From Luteolibacter arcticus (GTDB taxonomy: Bacteria; Verrucomicrobiota; Verrucomicrobiia; Verrucomicrobiales; Akkermansiaceae), in assembly GCF_025950235.1 (NCBI RefSeq), contig NZ_JAPDDT010000014.1:1-64000 (forward strand): a stretch of 64,000 nucleotides of DNA, given 5' to 3'. Below, one piece after another: positions 51,409 through 59,838 of the stretch. The notes under the pieces are model-generated. The model saw only the letters and a program-made list of their open reading frames with translations, was not told where the DNA came from and ran no database searches. Each line of letters opens with the position of its first letter. Position 1 is the first letter of the stretch. A program made the translations under genes and the position numbers.

Positions 51409-52719
51409 ATGAGTGATCCCTTCGACCACTGGATGCCGTTCCGGCGGCGGGACGGAGCATGGGATGGCTTGCGCGTCAGCGAGCGGATCCGCAGCGAGGT
51501 CATTGCTCCGTTGGCGGCGCTAGTGGAGCGAGTGAATCACCCGCGGGCGGAAATCCCGGAGGGCCCGCGACAATCGCTAGAGAATGTCTTCGCCTCGGTC
51601 AGCGAGAGCTTCGCCGCCACCGATCACGCGGGCGCGGTGGAGTCCCTCGACCAAGCGTGGCACGGCTGGGAGGCGAAGCTCCAGGGCTTCACCCGCGGCG
51701 GTGGCGAGGTATCCCTGAAGCGGCTCGGCAAGGTGCCTGACATCGGCCGCGAGGCGTCCCGCCAGCTCTACCTGGCGGTGCGCGAGGCGATCGGAAACGC
51801 GATGAAGCATGCCGTGGCCGGCCGCATCGAAGTGCTGCTGGTGCCGTGGCAAAAGGGCTGTGCCGTGACCGTGGCCGACAACGGCCGTGGAATCTCCGCT
51901 GCGAAGGGCGGCGGCATCGGCATGGAGACCATGCGCCGCCGGATGGCCCGCTGCGGAGGCGAGGTGCTGGTGCATCCCATCGAGGGCACCGTGATCGAGT
52001 TCCGCCTGCCCGAGCCGAGCCGCACGCTGTGGGAGTGGCTGCTTTCCAGCGGCCGTCTGGACCGCGGCGTGGACCGGATCCGGGCGGAGGAGATCACCGG
52101 TCGCTGGCAGGAGCGGGTGGAGCGCTTCGGCGGCCTTGAAGCCGTTTTTTCGGAGTGGCCGGTTGCCGCCGGGTGGATCGAATCGCGGCTACAGGCCGAG
52201 CGCCGGGCGCCCGACGACCTGACGAAGATTCCAGAGTGGCTCGGTGGTGAACTCCGCCACATCGGTGCGGGCGAAGTGATCGAGACCGAGCCGACCGCCG
52301 ACCGCGTGCGCTGCCGGATTTCCTGGCACGGAGAAGTCGATCCGCTGCATTGGCTGGAGCTGGGCTTGGTCGCCTTGCTCGCCCGGCCGGTGGTGCTACG
52401 CGTCACCGGATCCACCAGTCTGGAACTGATCGCCGCGCGGCGGCCGGATCAACTCCCTGCCGCTGCCAATGCCGGCTCGTTCGCGTCGCTGGTCCACAAT
52501 ACCTGGGCCGGCGGCCTGCCCGCGGCGCGCGATGACTTTTCTTCCTACCTTCACGACGTGCTGGCGCAAGAGCTGGTGGCCGAGTCGATGCGATGGGAGA
52601 TCGCCCGCGAAAGCTGCCCCCCCGGCCCGCTGAGAGCCCGCTACGACCAGTGCCAGCACGAGTTGCAGCGCATCGCCGTACTGGCGCGCGGCTTTTCGCA
52701 CGAGTTGGCGGACGGGTGA
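51409..52719 (+). CDS. Histidine-kinase-like ATPase with C-terminal HisKA_3-like motif
   Basis: 436 residues, soluble, no transmembrane segment. The HATPase_c domain is at about 95-205: N box REAIGNAMKHA (Asn130), G1 VADNGRG, GGGIGMETMRRRM. In NarL-type kinases a HisKA_3 helix with HD precedes the ATPase; here an FSSYLHDVLAQELVAESMRW segment (candidate His382) lies near the C-terminus, after the ATPase. No receiver or output regulator is adjacent. Whether it phosphorylates a response regulator is unproven; alternatively it is a catalytic-only or decoy kinase. Encoded just downstream of the FadL-like gene. Confidence 0.72.
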   Translation: MSDPFDHWMPFRRRDGAWDGLRVSERIRSEVIAPLAALVERVNHPRAEIPEGPRQSLENVFASVSESFAATDHAGAVESLDQAWHGWEAKLQGFTRGGGEVSLKRLGKVPDIGREASRQLYLAVREAIGNAMKHAVAGRIEVLLVPWQKGCAVTVADNGRGISAAKGGGIGMETMRRRMARCGGEVLVHPIEGTVIEFRLPEPSRTLWEWLLSSGRLDRGVDRIRAEEITGRWQERVERFGGLEAVFSEWPVAAGWIESRLQAERRAPDDLTKIPEWLGGELRHIGAGEVIETEPTADRVRCRISWHGEVDPLHWLELGLVALLARPVVLRVTGSTSLELIAARRPDQLPAAANAGSFASLVHNTWAGGLPAARDDFSSYLHDVLAQELVAESMRWEIARESCPPGPLRARYDQCQHELQRIAVLARGFSHELADG

Positions 52720-52722
52720 ATG

Positions 52723-53187
52723 TCAGCCGTCGAAGCCCGCGTCCACCAGCAGTCCGCGGCCGGTAGCGGCGGTCACGGCAAGGACATCACAGCGCTCGTT
52801 TTCCTTGTGACCGGCGTGGCCGCGCAGCCACTTCCATGTGACCTTGTGGATTTCCGCCGCCGTGGAAAGCCGCAGCCACAGGTCCTGGTTCTTCACCGGC
52901 CCGTTGGAGGCCGTTCGCCAGCCCTTCGCCTTCCATCCCTTGACCCAATTTTTGGTCATCGCGTCGATCACGTAGCGCGAGTCCGATAGCAGCTCGATCT
53001 CGCACGGCTCCTTGAGCGTTTCCAGCGCCACGATGGTGGCGAGCAGCTCCATCCGGTTGTTGGTGGTGCGGGTAAAGCCCTTCGACAGCTCCAGCCGGTG
53101 GCGGCCGCACACCATGACGACGCCATAGCCGCCGGGGCCGGGATTGCCCTTGCAGGCACCGTCGGTATGGATGACCACGCGTTTCAT
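52723..53187 (-). CDS. rnhA: Ribonuclease HI
   Basis: 154 residues from the ATG at 53187. Cleaves the RNA strand of RNA-DNA hybrids. Catalytic acids are visible: Asp9 in IHTDGACKGNPGPGGYG, Glu47 in NNRMELLA, Asp69 in LLSDSRYVI, and the aspartate of NERCDVLA, along with the WLRGHAGHKEN basic loop. Length and residue order are those of E. coli RNase HI. The gene's stop is 3 bases after the convergent kinase-like gene. Confidence 0.95.
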   Translation of the reverse strand: MKRVVIHTDGACKGNPGPGGYGVVMVCGRHRLELSKGFTRTTNNRMELLATIVALETLKEPCEIELLSDSRYVIDAMTKNWVKGWKAKGWRTASNGPVKNQDLWLRLSTAAEIHKVTWKWLRGHAGHKENERCDVLAVTAATGRGLLVDAGFDG

Positions 53188-53280
53188 TCGGAGAAAGGCG
53201 TGCAAGGGGTAGGCAGCAGCCCGCCGGATGCAATGCTTTCTTCCCGTTTTCCAAGCTCCGCTGGAGAAGATCTGATCCCT

Positions 53281-54198
53281 TCAAGGCTGCGCCAGCAAGG
53301 GGTGCGTCGTGGTCACTTGGAAAAACCGGCGCGGCGCTTCCCCCAGGATCACGGCATGGGTTTCCACTCCGCCAAGGCCCGCGGTGGGCGGCGATGCCGG
53401 GGTGACGACGGGAAGTTCGCTGCCGGAGAAGAGCTGATAGGTCAGCCCTTTTCGCGTGGGATAGCTCAGCGTGAGTTCGTGCGCTCCGTTTCTTTCCAGC
53501 GTCAGCGAGGATGGCGCATCCGCGGGGATGGCGGTGCCGGTAATCACGACGTCGTCGAATTGCGCCCGGTCATCGAAGGAACCGAACGCCAGGGCCCCCG
53601 CGGGATACGTGGTGTCATTGGCAGTCAGGCGGGGGGTGACGAGATTGTCCACGAAGACGCGGATCGTGCCGGCGGCCGCGTGCTCCACGCGGATGGTTTG
53701 CCAGCTCCCGTTAAGTGCGGGTGTTGGATTTGCCTGCACATGGATCGTCGCCCGCTGGGTGCCAGCCACCTTCATGATCACGCTGTGGACGGCGTCCGCC
53801 CTGCTGGAAATGTGAGCGTAGTAGTAGTGGGTATCGTCCGCGTAGCCGAAGATGAGGACCACGTCGCGGGCGGTCGTGGTGTTGGGTTCGACGGTCTTCG
53901 CGCGAACGGTGAAGACGCAGTCGGACCACGAATGGCCCGCCAGGAAAAGATAGGAACGCGGTCGCCGCACCGGAGGGCGATCGGCTCCGGCCACCGTGAG
54001 TGCGGCGATGTGATTCCCGCTCTGTTCCTGGATCTGCCAGGTTCCGGAGTAGAAAGGAATCCAAGGACCCCAGCCTCCTTCAAAATCGGTTGAGACCGTC
54101 TCTGCACCGAGCGCTGCTCCGCCCATGAGAAACGCCACGCCGCAAGCAGCGCAGACTCGCGATCGGCGCGGAATATTGGAGAGGAGGGGTGGAGGCAT
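53281..54198 (-). CDS. Secreted protein with a DUF1080-like lectin domain and shared C-terminal tail
   Basis: 305 residues from the ATG at 54198; an upstream in-frame ATG at 54267 is less good because the signal peptide (VCAACGVAFLMGGAALGAE) follows this one. Residues about 35-215 resemble the concanavalin-like DUF1080/LamG fold (STDFEGGWGPWIPFYSGTW, YYYAHISSRADAVHSVIMKV). The C-terminal about 80 residues, TYQLFSGSELPVVTPAS and RRFFQVTTTHPLL, match the tail module of other secreted proteins in this window, but without a DxDxDG motif. Binding or processing of sugar polymers is plausible. Confidence 0.72.
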   Translation of the reverse strand: MPPPLLSNIPRRSRVCAACGVAFLMGGAALGAETVSTDFEGGWGPWIPFYSGTWQIQEQSGNHIAALTVAGADRPPVRRPRSYLFLAGHSWSDCVFTVRAKTVEPNTTTARDVVLIFGYADDTHYYYAHISSRADAVHSVIMKVAGTQRATIHVQANPTPALNGSWQTIRVEHAAAGTIRVFVDNLVTPRLTANDTTYPAGALAFGSFDDRAQFDDVVITGTAIPADAPSSLTLERNGAHELTLSYPTRKGLTYQLFSGSELPVVTPASPPTAGLGGVETHAVILGEAPRRFFQVTTTHPLLAQP

Positions 54199-54276
54199 GG
54201 CGGGAGGGAATCCTGCCACCCTCGCATGAGCCTGAGGGAGTTGCCACCGAATTTCACGAATAGGCAAGTCCGGCTG

Positions 54277-54696
54277 TTACTTGGTCGCCCCCGCCGCGCC
54301 GCGCAGCATCGCTTCCGCGATGAGCTGATAGAGCGCGGCCCACGCTTGCCGGGTCGTCGCGTCGAATTCCTTCCCCAGCACGCTGGAAAGCATCCCCAAC
54401 AATGCCACGCCTACCGTCGCGTAGTGCTCGTCTTTCACGCCATAGCCGAGGTGGCGAATTCCCATCTCCTCCATGATTTCATTCAGCTCGTCCGGTTTTT
54501 CCAACATGTCCAGCAGGGCAGCGAGCATGTCCATCAGCTTGACGGCTTGCGGTTCGATGTCGGACTTGAAAAGCGGCCGCAGCATCGGGTCGAGTTCGAA
54601 CAAGCGCTGGTAGAACATCAGTGCGGAGACATGAGACTGGCGTTCGACGACGGCGAAGGTCTTGCGGAGGAGGAGTTTCTGTTCGAGGTCCAACAC
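54277..54696 (-). CDS. Single-domain globin (bacterial haemoglobin-like)
   Basis: 139 residues, soluble. The globin fold is readable: helix A LDLEQKLLLRKTFAVVE, the B-E region ALMFYQRLFELDPMLRPLFK with a Phe at the CD corner, and the F-helix proximal histidine in RHLGYGVKDEHYATVG. The rest of the F-G and H helices follow (ALLGMLSSVLGKEFDATTR). No reductase domain, so not a flavohaemoglobin. Start is a GTG at 54696; no in-frame ATG fits. Oxygen or NO binding is the usual role. Confidence 0.88.
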   Translation of the reverse strand: MLDLEQKLLLRKTFAVVERQSHVSALMFYQRLFELDPMLRPLFKSDIEPQAVKLMDMLAALLDMLEKPDELNEIMEEMGIRHLGYGVKDEHYATVGVALLGMLSSVLGKEFDATTRQAWAALYQLIAEAMLRGAAGATK

Positions 54697-54829
54697 GCGT
54701 GCATGCTGGCACGAATCGCGGATTCCGGCACGCCGAGTTTGAGTCAGAGGGTCATTTCCCCTGTTTTCCCGCACCCCGCACCCCGCGCTCCAGTCCCGGC
54801 GATCCGGCGATCCCGGAGGGATCCCAGCG

Positions 54830-55128
54830 AGTAGCCGGTGGTCGCAGCCGCGCAGCGACGAAGACCACCGGATCAAATAAAAACGCGGAAGGAATCCCGG
54901 AGGGGATTCCAGCCGGGCCGGAAGCACACCGGGGCATCTAACAATCCCCACCATGTCCGAACGAGGTCAGGAATGTCGGGCACGTCCGTTGTTCATGCCC
55001 GGCTTGAACCCCATCCGGGGTTCCCTTCATCGCGTCTTCTATCCGGGGGTGGCGCTCCGCTTACCCCCGGCTACTGGCTGCTTCCCCTCCGGGGAAGATG
55101 GCCTGCTCGGACTCTTGCCCACGAGACG
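54830..55128. repeat. Intergenic repeat-like region with palindromes
   Basis: Between the globin and Kbl genes. It has a palindrome CCGGTGGTC (54835-54843) / GACCACCGG (54863-54871), reminiscent of REP-type elements but unlike the RAYT repeat, and a segment GGGGTGGCGCTCCGCTTACC on into a GC-rich track resembling sequences I have seen scattered between genes in planctomycete and verrucomicrobial genomes. No gene is supported in these 432 bases. Confidence 0.4.
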
Positions 55129-56325
55129 TCAGATCACCCCCAATTCCTTGCCCGTCGCGACGAAGGCCTCGATGCCCTTGTCGAGCTGCTCCTTCGTATG
55201 GGCCGCGCTGATCTGGGTGCGGATGCGGGCCTTGCCCTGCGGGACGACCGGGTAGAAGAAGCCGATCGCATAGACACCCTTCTCCAGCAGCTTGTCGGCG
55301 AACTGCTGTGACAGCGCGGCATCGCCGAGCATCACCGGTGAGATCGGGTGATCCTTGCCAGCGATGGTGAAGCCGGTGCCGGCCATGGCGCTGCGGAAGT
55401 AGTCGGTATTCGCCTTCACGCGGTCGGCGAGTTCGGTCGAGGCTTCCAGCATTTCGAAGACCTTCAGCGACGCCGCCACGATCGGCGGGGCGATGGTGTT
55501 CGAGAAAAGATACGGCCGCGAACGCTGGCGCAGCAGGTCGATGATCTCCTTCTTGCCGGAGGTGTAGCCGCCAGACGCGCCGCCGAGCGCCTTGCCGAGC
55601 GTGCCGGTGGTCAGGTCGATCTTGCCGAAGAGCCCGCAGTGCTCATGGGTGCCGCGGCCGCGCGCGCCGAGGAAGCCGGTCGAGTGGCAGTCGTCGAAGT
55701 GGACCAGCGCGTTGTACTTCGCGGCGAGTTCGTGGACCTTCCCGAGATCGCAGATGATGCCGTCCATCGAGAACACGCCATCGGTGGTGATCAGCTTGAA
55801 GCGCGCTCCGGCGGCATCGGCCGCTTGGAGCTGGGCCTCAAGATCGGCCATGTCGTTGTTCGCGTAGCGGAAGCGCTTGGCCTTGCAGAGGCGCACGCCA
55901 TCGATGATCGAGGCGTGATTCAGCGAGTCGGAAATGACCGCGTCTTGCTCGGTCAGCAGCACCTCGAAGAGGCCGCCATTCGCATCGAAGCAGCTCGGGT
56001 AGAGGATCGTGTCCTCGGTGCCGAGGAAGCGGCTGATGGTTTCCTCAAGCTCCTTGTGCAGGGTCTGGGTGCCGCAGATGAAGCGCACGCTGGCCATGCC
56101 GAAGCCCCAGCGGTCGAGCGAGGCCTTGGCGGCGGCGACGACTTCCGGGTGGTCGGCCAGGCCCAGGTAGTTGTTCGCGCACATGTTGATGACCTCGCGG
56201 CCGTCCTTGAGGCGCACGGTCGAGTTTTGCGTCGAGTCGATCAGCCGCTCGCGCTTGAAGAGGCCGGCGGCGTCGATTTCGGAAAGCGTCGTGCGGAGGT
56301 GGCTGGCGAGCGCGTCGGAGAACAT
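55129..56325 (-). CDS. kbl: Glycine C-acetyltransferase (2-amino-3-ketobutyrate CoA ligase)
   Basis: 398 residues; PLP enzyme of threonine degradation that makes glycine and acetyl-CoA. Motifs: [12 protein letters not shown] near the N-terminus, [28 protein letters not shown] (the aspartate contacts the pyridine nitrogen) and [13 protein letters not shown] with the PLP-binding lysine. The C-terminal [18 protein letters not shown] is typical of Kbl. Length is normal. The usual partner, threonine dehydrogenase, is not in the window. Confidence 0.95.
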   Translation of the reverse strand: MFSDALASHLRTTLSEIDAAGLFKRERLIDSTQNSTVRLKDGREVINMCANNYLGLADHPEVVAAAKASLDRWGFGMASVRFICGTQTLHKELEETISRFLGTEDTILYPSCFDANGGLFEVLLTEQDAVISDSLNHASIIDGVRLCKAKRFRYANNDMADLEAQLQAADAAGARFKLITTDGVFSMDGIICDLGKVHELAAKYNALVHFDDCHSTGFLGARGRGTHEHCGLFGKIDLTTGTLGKALGGASGGYTSGKKEIIDLLRQRSRPYLFSNTIAPPIVAASLKVFEMLEASTELADRVKANTDYFRSAMAGTGFTIAGKDHPISPVMLGDAALSQQFADKLLEKGVYAIGFFYPVVPQGKARIRTQISAAHTKEQLDKGIEAFVATGKELGVI

Positions 56326-56599
56326 GGCGGGCTTGGTCTAGCAGGGATCGGGATGGAGGAAACGCGAATGATGCGCAGGGGATTTGCGGAATTGAAAATT
56401 AACCGCAATGGGCGCAAAGGACACATAGATTGGAACAAGAGCGTGATTTGGGCGTCCCTGATTCCCTCTTTGCGATCCCTGCGAACTATTCCCCATGACG
56501 AATGCGAGCCGGGCAAAATCGGACCGAGCGCCATTTTTCTTCGCGCCGAAATGAATGCGGAATGCCGCCGCTGCGTTTAGTCCCTTTGCTCATTCAATT

Positions 56600-57349
56600 A
56601 TGAAAATCCGCACGATCTTGATGCTGGGGTGGCTGCTGGGACTCGCAGGGGCCGCCGCGCAGGAAAAGGAAGCTGAATCCAAGGCAGTCGATCCGTTCGC
56701 CGATGATACGGCCCAGCCTCTCCGACTCCGGGTTGAAACATGGGAAGCCCCGGCCCTCGAAGTGGCGAAGCGCTTGGACGATCTTCACGATGCGGCAGGA
56801 CTGGCAAAGCTGCGCGCCGAGTGTCTGGCAGGCGCTGCGGGCGTTTCTTTGATCTTCAGCCCGACAATGGCGATCGACTCATCGACCAAGAAATTGGACG
56901 AGAGCATCACGGAGCGGATCTACCCGACGGAATACGAGCCGCCGTCCCTGCCGGGCAGCTTCATTTCGGCTCCGGACAGACAGGAGATGCCTAAGAATTG
57001 GGCAGAGATGGTGGAAAACGTCCTGACGGACTGCACTCCCACATCCTTCGAAACCCGGAACACGGGTCTCACCCTGGAAGCCGAGGTGACCCCACTGCAG
57101 GGAAAGGAGAAGACCTGGAACGTCCGTCTTGCCTTGGAAAACGTGGTTCTGGTGGGAAACGACACTTTTGGCGCGGAGGCGCTCCACTTGGCCATGCCGG
57201 CCTTCAACACCTTCCGGCTGACGGGAGAGGCCCGGCTGAAGGAGGGCCAATGGCGCCTGCTTTCTGTGATGGAGCCTCCACGGGGAATCGAGGGAAAACT
57301 GTCCGGCGACCGTTGGGTCACGCTGGTTAGAATCGATGCGGATCGCTGA
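56600..57349 (+). CDS. Secreted protein of a tandem-duplicated family, copy 1
   Basis: 249 residues from the ATG at 56600. Signal peptide MKIRTILMLGWLLGLAGAAA. The mature part has LRVETWEAPALEVAKRLDDL, TERIYPTEYEPP, PTSFETRNTGLTLEAEVTPL and ARLKEGQWRLLSVMEPPRG. It is paralogous to the next gene (about half of positions appear identical). The FETRNTGxTLEAE and RLKEGQW segments recall the C-terminal secretin domain of type II/IV pilus secretins (as in the Amuc_1098 kind), where TRNVGxxLxV precedes the final strands; this is a weak, fold-level similarity. Periplasmic or outer-membrane location. Confidence 0.7.
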   Translation: MKIRTILMLGWLLGLAGAAAQEKEAESKAVDPFADDTAQPLRLRVETWEAPALEVAKRLDDLHDAAGLAKLRAECLAGAAGVSLIFSPTMAIDSSTKKLDESITERIYPTEYEPPSLPGSFISAPDRQEMPKNWAEMVENVLTDCTPTSFETRNTGLTLEAEVTPLQGKEKTWNVRLALENVVLVGNDTFGAEALHLAMPAFNTFRLTGEARLKEGQWRLLSVMEPPRGIEGKLSGDRWVTLVRIDADR

Positions 57350-57376
57350 AACATCATTTCCCCCGCCCATTTGATC

Positions 57377-58135
57377 ATGAAAATCCGAACGATCTTGATG
57401 TCAGGATGCTTGCTGGGACTTGCCGCGGTCGCCGGAAAGGAAGCGAAACCTGAGACGACTCCGGCAGCGAATGCAGTGCCCTCCGAAGCTCCGTATCCGG
57501 ACCTTCGCCTGCGCCTTGAGACCTGGGAGATGCCCGCCTTGGAAGCCGCCAAGCGTTTGGACTCGGTTGGAAAAGCGGAAGATCTGGCGAAGCTGCGCAC
57601 AGAGTGTCTGGGCGGCCTGCCAGACGTCTCATTGATGTTGAGCAGCGCGATCAATGTTGGCATGCCCGAAAAAGTGCTCGCGGAGTCGGTCACCGAGCGG
57701 ATTTTCCCCACCGAGTACCAGCCGCCCGAGCTCATTTGCGGGCCGCAGACGTTTTCGCAGCTAGCGGAGAAAAAGCCCACAACCTTCGGCGGATGGCTGG
57801 AGAACTTGGCGGGGCACGCGACGCCCACTTCTTTCGAGACGCGGAATACGGGCACGACCTTGGAGGCTGAGATCTCTCGTGCCACCGGACAGGAAAAGAT
57901 CTGGAACGCTAGCATCGCTGTGGAGGATGTCCGCTTTCTTGGCCGGGAGACCTTCGGTGCCGATGAACTAGGGATAGGCATGCCGGCCTTCTCCTGCTTC
58001 CGCAGCACTGCCCATCTGCGGCTCAAGGAAGGCCAGTGGCAGATTCTGTCGGTGATGGAACCGCCGCGCGGGCTCGACAGCAAACCCTCCGACAAGCGCT
58101 GGATTACCTTGGTGAGGCTGGACCTCCAGGAGTGA
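57377..58135 (+). CDS. Secreted protein of the same tandem family, copy 2
   Basis: 252 residues from the ATG at 57377. Signal peptide MKIRTILMSGCLLGLAAVAG is nearly identical to that of copy 1. The conserved blocks are LRLETWEMPALEAAKRLDSV, TERIFPTEYQPPEL, PTSFETRNTGTTLEAEISRA and RLKEGQWQILSVMEPPRG. The gap to copy 1 is only 27 bases, and a third, broken copy follows directly. Selection has preserved both full copies as open frames, so both are likely functional. Confidence 0.72.
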   Translation: MKIRTILMSGCLLGLAAVAGKEAKPETTPAANAVPSEAPYPDLRLRLETWEMPALEAAKRLDSVGKAEDLAKLRTECLGGLPDVSLMLSSAINVGMPEKVLAESVTERIFPTEYQPPELICGPQTFSQLAEKKPTTFGGWLENLAGHATPTSFETRNTGTTLEAEISRATGQEKIWNASIAVEDVRFLGRETFGADELGIGMPAFSCFRSTAHLRLKEGQWQILSVMEPPRGLDSKPSDKRWITLVRLDLQE

Positions 58136-58150
58136 CCCCGACAAAAACCA

Positions 58151-58278
58151 AAGGCATCGCCCGGCTCAAGGAGGGCCAATGGCGGGTCAAATCCGTTCAG
58201 GAAGCGCCACGCGGCACCGATGGCAAGTCCACCGGCAAGAGCTGGCTCACGCTAGTCCGGGTGGACCGGGCTCGCTGA
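58151..58278 (+). pseudogene. 3' remnant of a third copy of the tandem family
   Basis: Codons for IARLKEGQWRVKSVQEAPRG, then TDGKSTGKSWLTLVRVDRAR match the last about 40 residues of copy 1 (RLKEGQWRLLSVMEPPRG to VTLVRIDADR). Nothing upstream before 58151 encodes the rest of the family in that frame, and copy 2 ends 15 bases earlier. This is a truncated third duplicate, expressed only if read through from copy 2. Confidence 0.75.
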
Positions 58279-58298
58279 GGAGCAGACAAGGCGTGCCG

Positions 58299-59081
58299 TC
58301 ACCAATCTTCCGCTCCAGAAACGCCTCTGGTTTCCTCGTTGCCGCCGGGCCGGGATGGCGGACCGGGGCGGCCGGCGGGCGCATCGCTCCGCACCGGCTG
58401 TGGCAGGCGTGTGGCTGCCACGGGGCGTGGCCCGCTAGTGGGGAGGAGTACCGGCCGGGGACCCTTCGGCAGACCCGACTCCCGCAGGTCCACCTGCCGC
58501 AGGCTGATGCGGAGGATGAGCCATGAGACCGCGACGCCGGCGATCCAGCTCAGGATCAGGACGAAAATGGACTCGGGCCGAAACGACAGGCACAGATTCA
58601 AGAGGATGAAAGAAGTCCACCACACCGCCACGAGATAGCCGGTTCCTTTGTGGGGTTTCCCCCGGAAGCTCGCATCGGCGATTTCTTTCATGACCATGGC
58701 CGGGAGAAGCCAGTTCACGAAGGGAATGAAGTAGCATCCGATGGCCCAGCCCGGCGAGGGTCCGCTATTCGGACTGATGATCTGGGCATTCACCGCGACC
58801 CGGAAAAGCCACAACATGTAGCTGACGATCGCGCAGAGGAGAGTCAGTGCCACGGCGAGCGCCAGAAAGACCAGCCACGCCGGATGCTCGACGCGGACTT
58901 GCCGCAGGGTGATGGTCAGGCAGTTCAGCCAGATGAAAGAGATCGTCGCCCAGCCCCAGTTGCGAGGATCCTTGATGCGGAGGTCTGGCCTCTGTTCCGC
59001 GGAGGTGCTGGCCGGGGTTTCCGGCGGAGTCGGGTCGGACGCCGGGGGTTGGTAAGGATTGCTCTCGGGGCCGGAAGTCAT
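58299..59081 (-). CDS. DUF4328-like membrane protein
   Basis: 260 residues from the ATG at 59081. A proline-rich N-terminal region (NPYQPPASDPTPPETPA) precedes five transmembrane helices; the core SPGWAIGCYFIPFVNWLLPA and the VNAQ/RVAVNAQII segment match DUF4328 family membrane proteins. C-terminal tail is proline/arginine-rich. Function unknown. A proline-rich tail at both ends suggests cytoplasmic tails for protein contacts. Confidence 0.7.
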   Translation of the reverse strand: MTSGPESNPYQPPASDPTPPETPASTSAEQRPDLRIKDPRNWGWATISFIWLNCLTITLRQVRVEHPAWLVFLALAVALTLLCAIVSYMLWLFRVAVNAQIISPNSGPSPGWAIGCYFIPFVNWLLPAMVMKEIADASFRGKPHKGTGYLVAVWWTSFILLNLCLSFRPESIFVLILSWIAGVAVSWLILRISLRQVDLRESGLPKGPRPVLLPTSGPRPVAATRLPQPVRSDAPAGRPGPPSRPGGNEETRGVSGAEDW

Positions 59082-59124
59082 GGGTAGCGACCGCACATCC
59101 CAACAGCATCCGGACCTGATGGCG

Positions 59125-59157
59125 AAAAAAAAGCCGCCCCGGCAGGACCGGAGCGGC
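59125..59157 (-). terminator. Rho-independent terminator of the TlpA-like gene
   Basis: GCCGCCCCGG / CCGGAGCGGC stem (one mismatch) with a 5-base loop, followed on the minus strand by eight T residues. It lies 23 bases after the stop of the gene at 59180. Confidence 0.8.
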
Positions 59158-59179
59158 GTTGGGAAAAGCAGGGGCGGGA

Positions 59180-59689
59180 TTACTTGGCGGGCTTGGCCAC
59201 GGCCTTGAGGGCGTCCTTCACGGCGTCCTCGAATTCGCCGTCAGAAGGGTGGCCGTGCCAGACGAGCTTGCCATCGGCACCGAAGACCATGGCGTGGGGG
59301 ATGCCGTCGCTGGGCACCGGACCGCTGCCGCCGGCCATCACCGGGTAGTCGACACGGGCCGGCTTGATGGCCTTGAGAATGTCTTCCTTGGTGCTGCCCT
59401 GGCGTTCCAGGCCAACGACCACGAGACCCTTCTTTTCATAGCGCTTCGCGAGCTTGGCCATGTCCGGCAGGCTGGCGATGCAGGGGCCGCAATTGACGCC
59501 CCATTCTTCCACCACGACGACCTTGCCAGCGAGAGCTTCCTTGTCGAAGGGGGCGGCGTTGACGACTTCAGCCCATTTGACCTGGCTGACGGAGGCATCC
59601 GGCACGGACGCCTTTTCCTTGTCTTTCTTGTCCGCGAGGGCGGGCAGGGCGAGCGCGATAAGCGCAACGAGGGCGGGGATTGCTTTCAT
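59180..59689 (-). CDS. TlpA/ResA-like thiol-disulfide reductase
   Basis: 169 residues from the ATG at 59689. Signal peptide MKAIPALVALIALALPALA. Thioredoxin fold with active site WGVNCGPC (Cys67 and Cys70) and a cis-proline loop at SDGIPHAMVFGADGKLVWHG. Periplasmic, probably reduces disulfides in cytochrome or other exported proteins. The middle ILKAIKPARVDYPVM is the helix typical of TlpA-like proteins. Has its own terminator downstream. Confidence 0.9.
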   Translation of the reverse strand: MKAIPALVALIALALPALADKKDKEKASVPDASVSQVKWAEVVNAAPFDKEALAGKVVVVEEWGVNCGPCIASLPDMAKLAKRYEKKGLVVVGLERQGSTKEDILKAIKPARVDYPVMAGGSGPVPSDGIPHAMVFGADGKLVWHGHPSDGEFEDAVKDALKAVAKPAK

Positions 59690-59838
59690 GGTTCTTTGAC
59701 GACTCAACGCTTTATAACGTCACCGGCCGGGCATCGATTCAAATTTTTGTAGCCTTTTCCTCCGGCTTCACCCGATCTGGAGGCTTTCGTTTCCCGGTCT
59801 TGCTAGACCGGATCGCCCCGGCCCATGGTCTGCCGTCG

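Noticed and set aside
56326-56599. RNA gene or riboswitch between kbl and the tandem family
   Set aside because: The stretch resembles a degenerate intergenic repeat (ACCGCAATGGGCGCAAAGGA on) and no conserved RNA fold was recognised.
58036-58278. Open frame of 80 codons beginning with an ATG inside copy 2 of the tandem family
   Set aside because: Its first half is a shadow of copy 2; only the last part matches the family, so it is treated as a truncated third copy.
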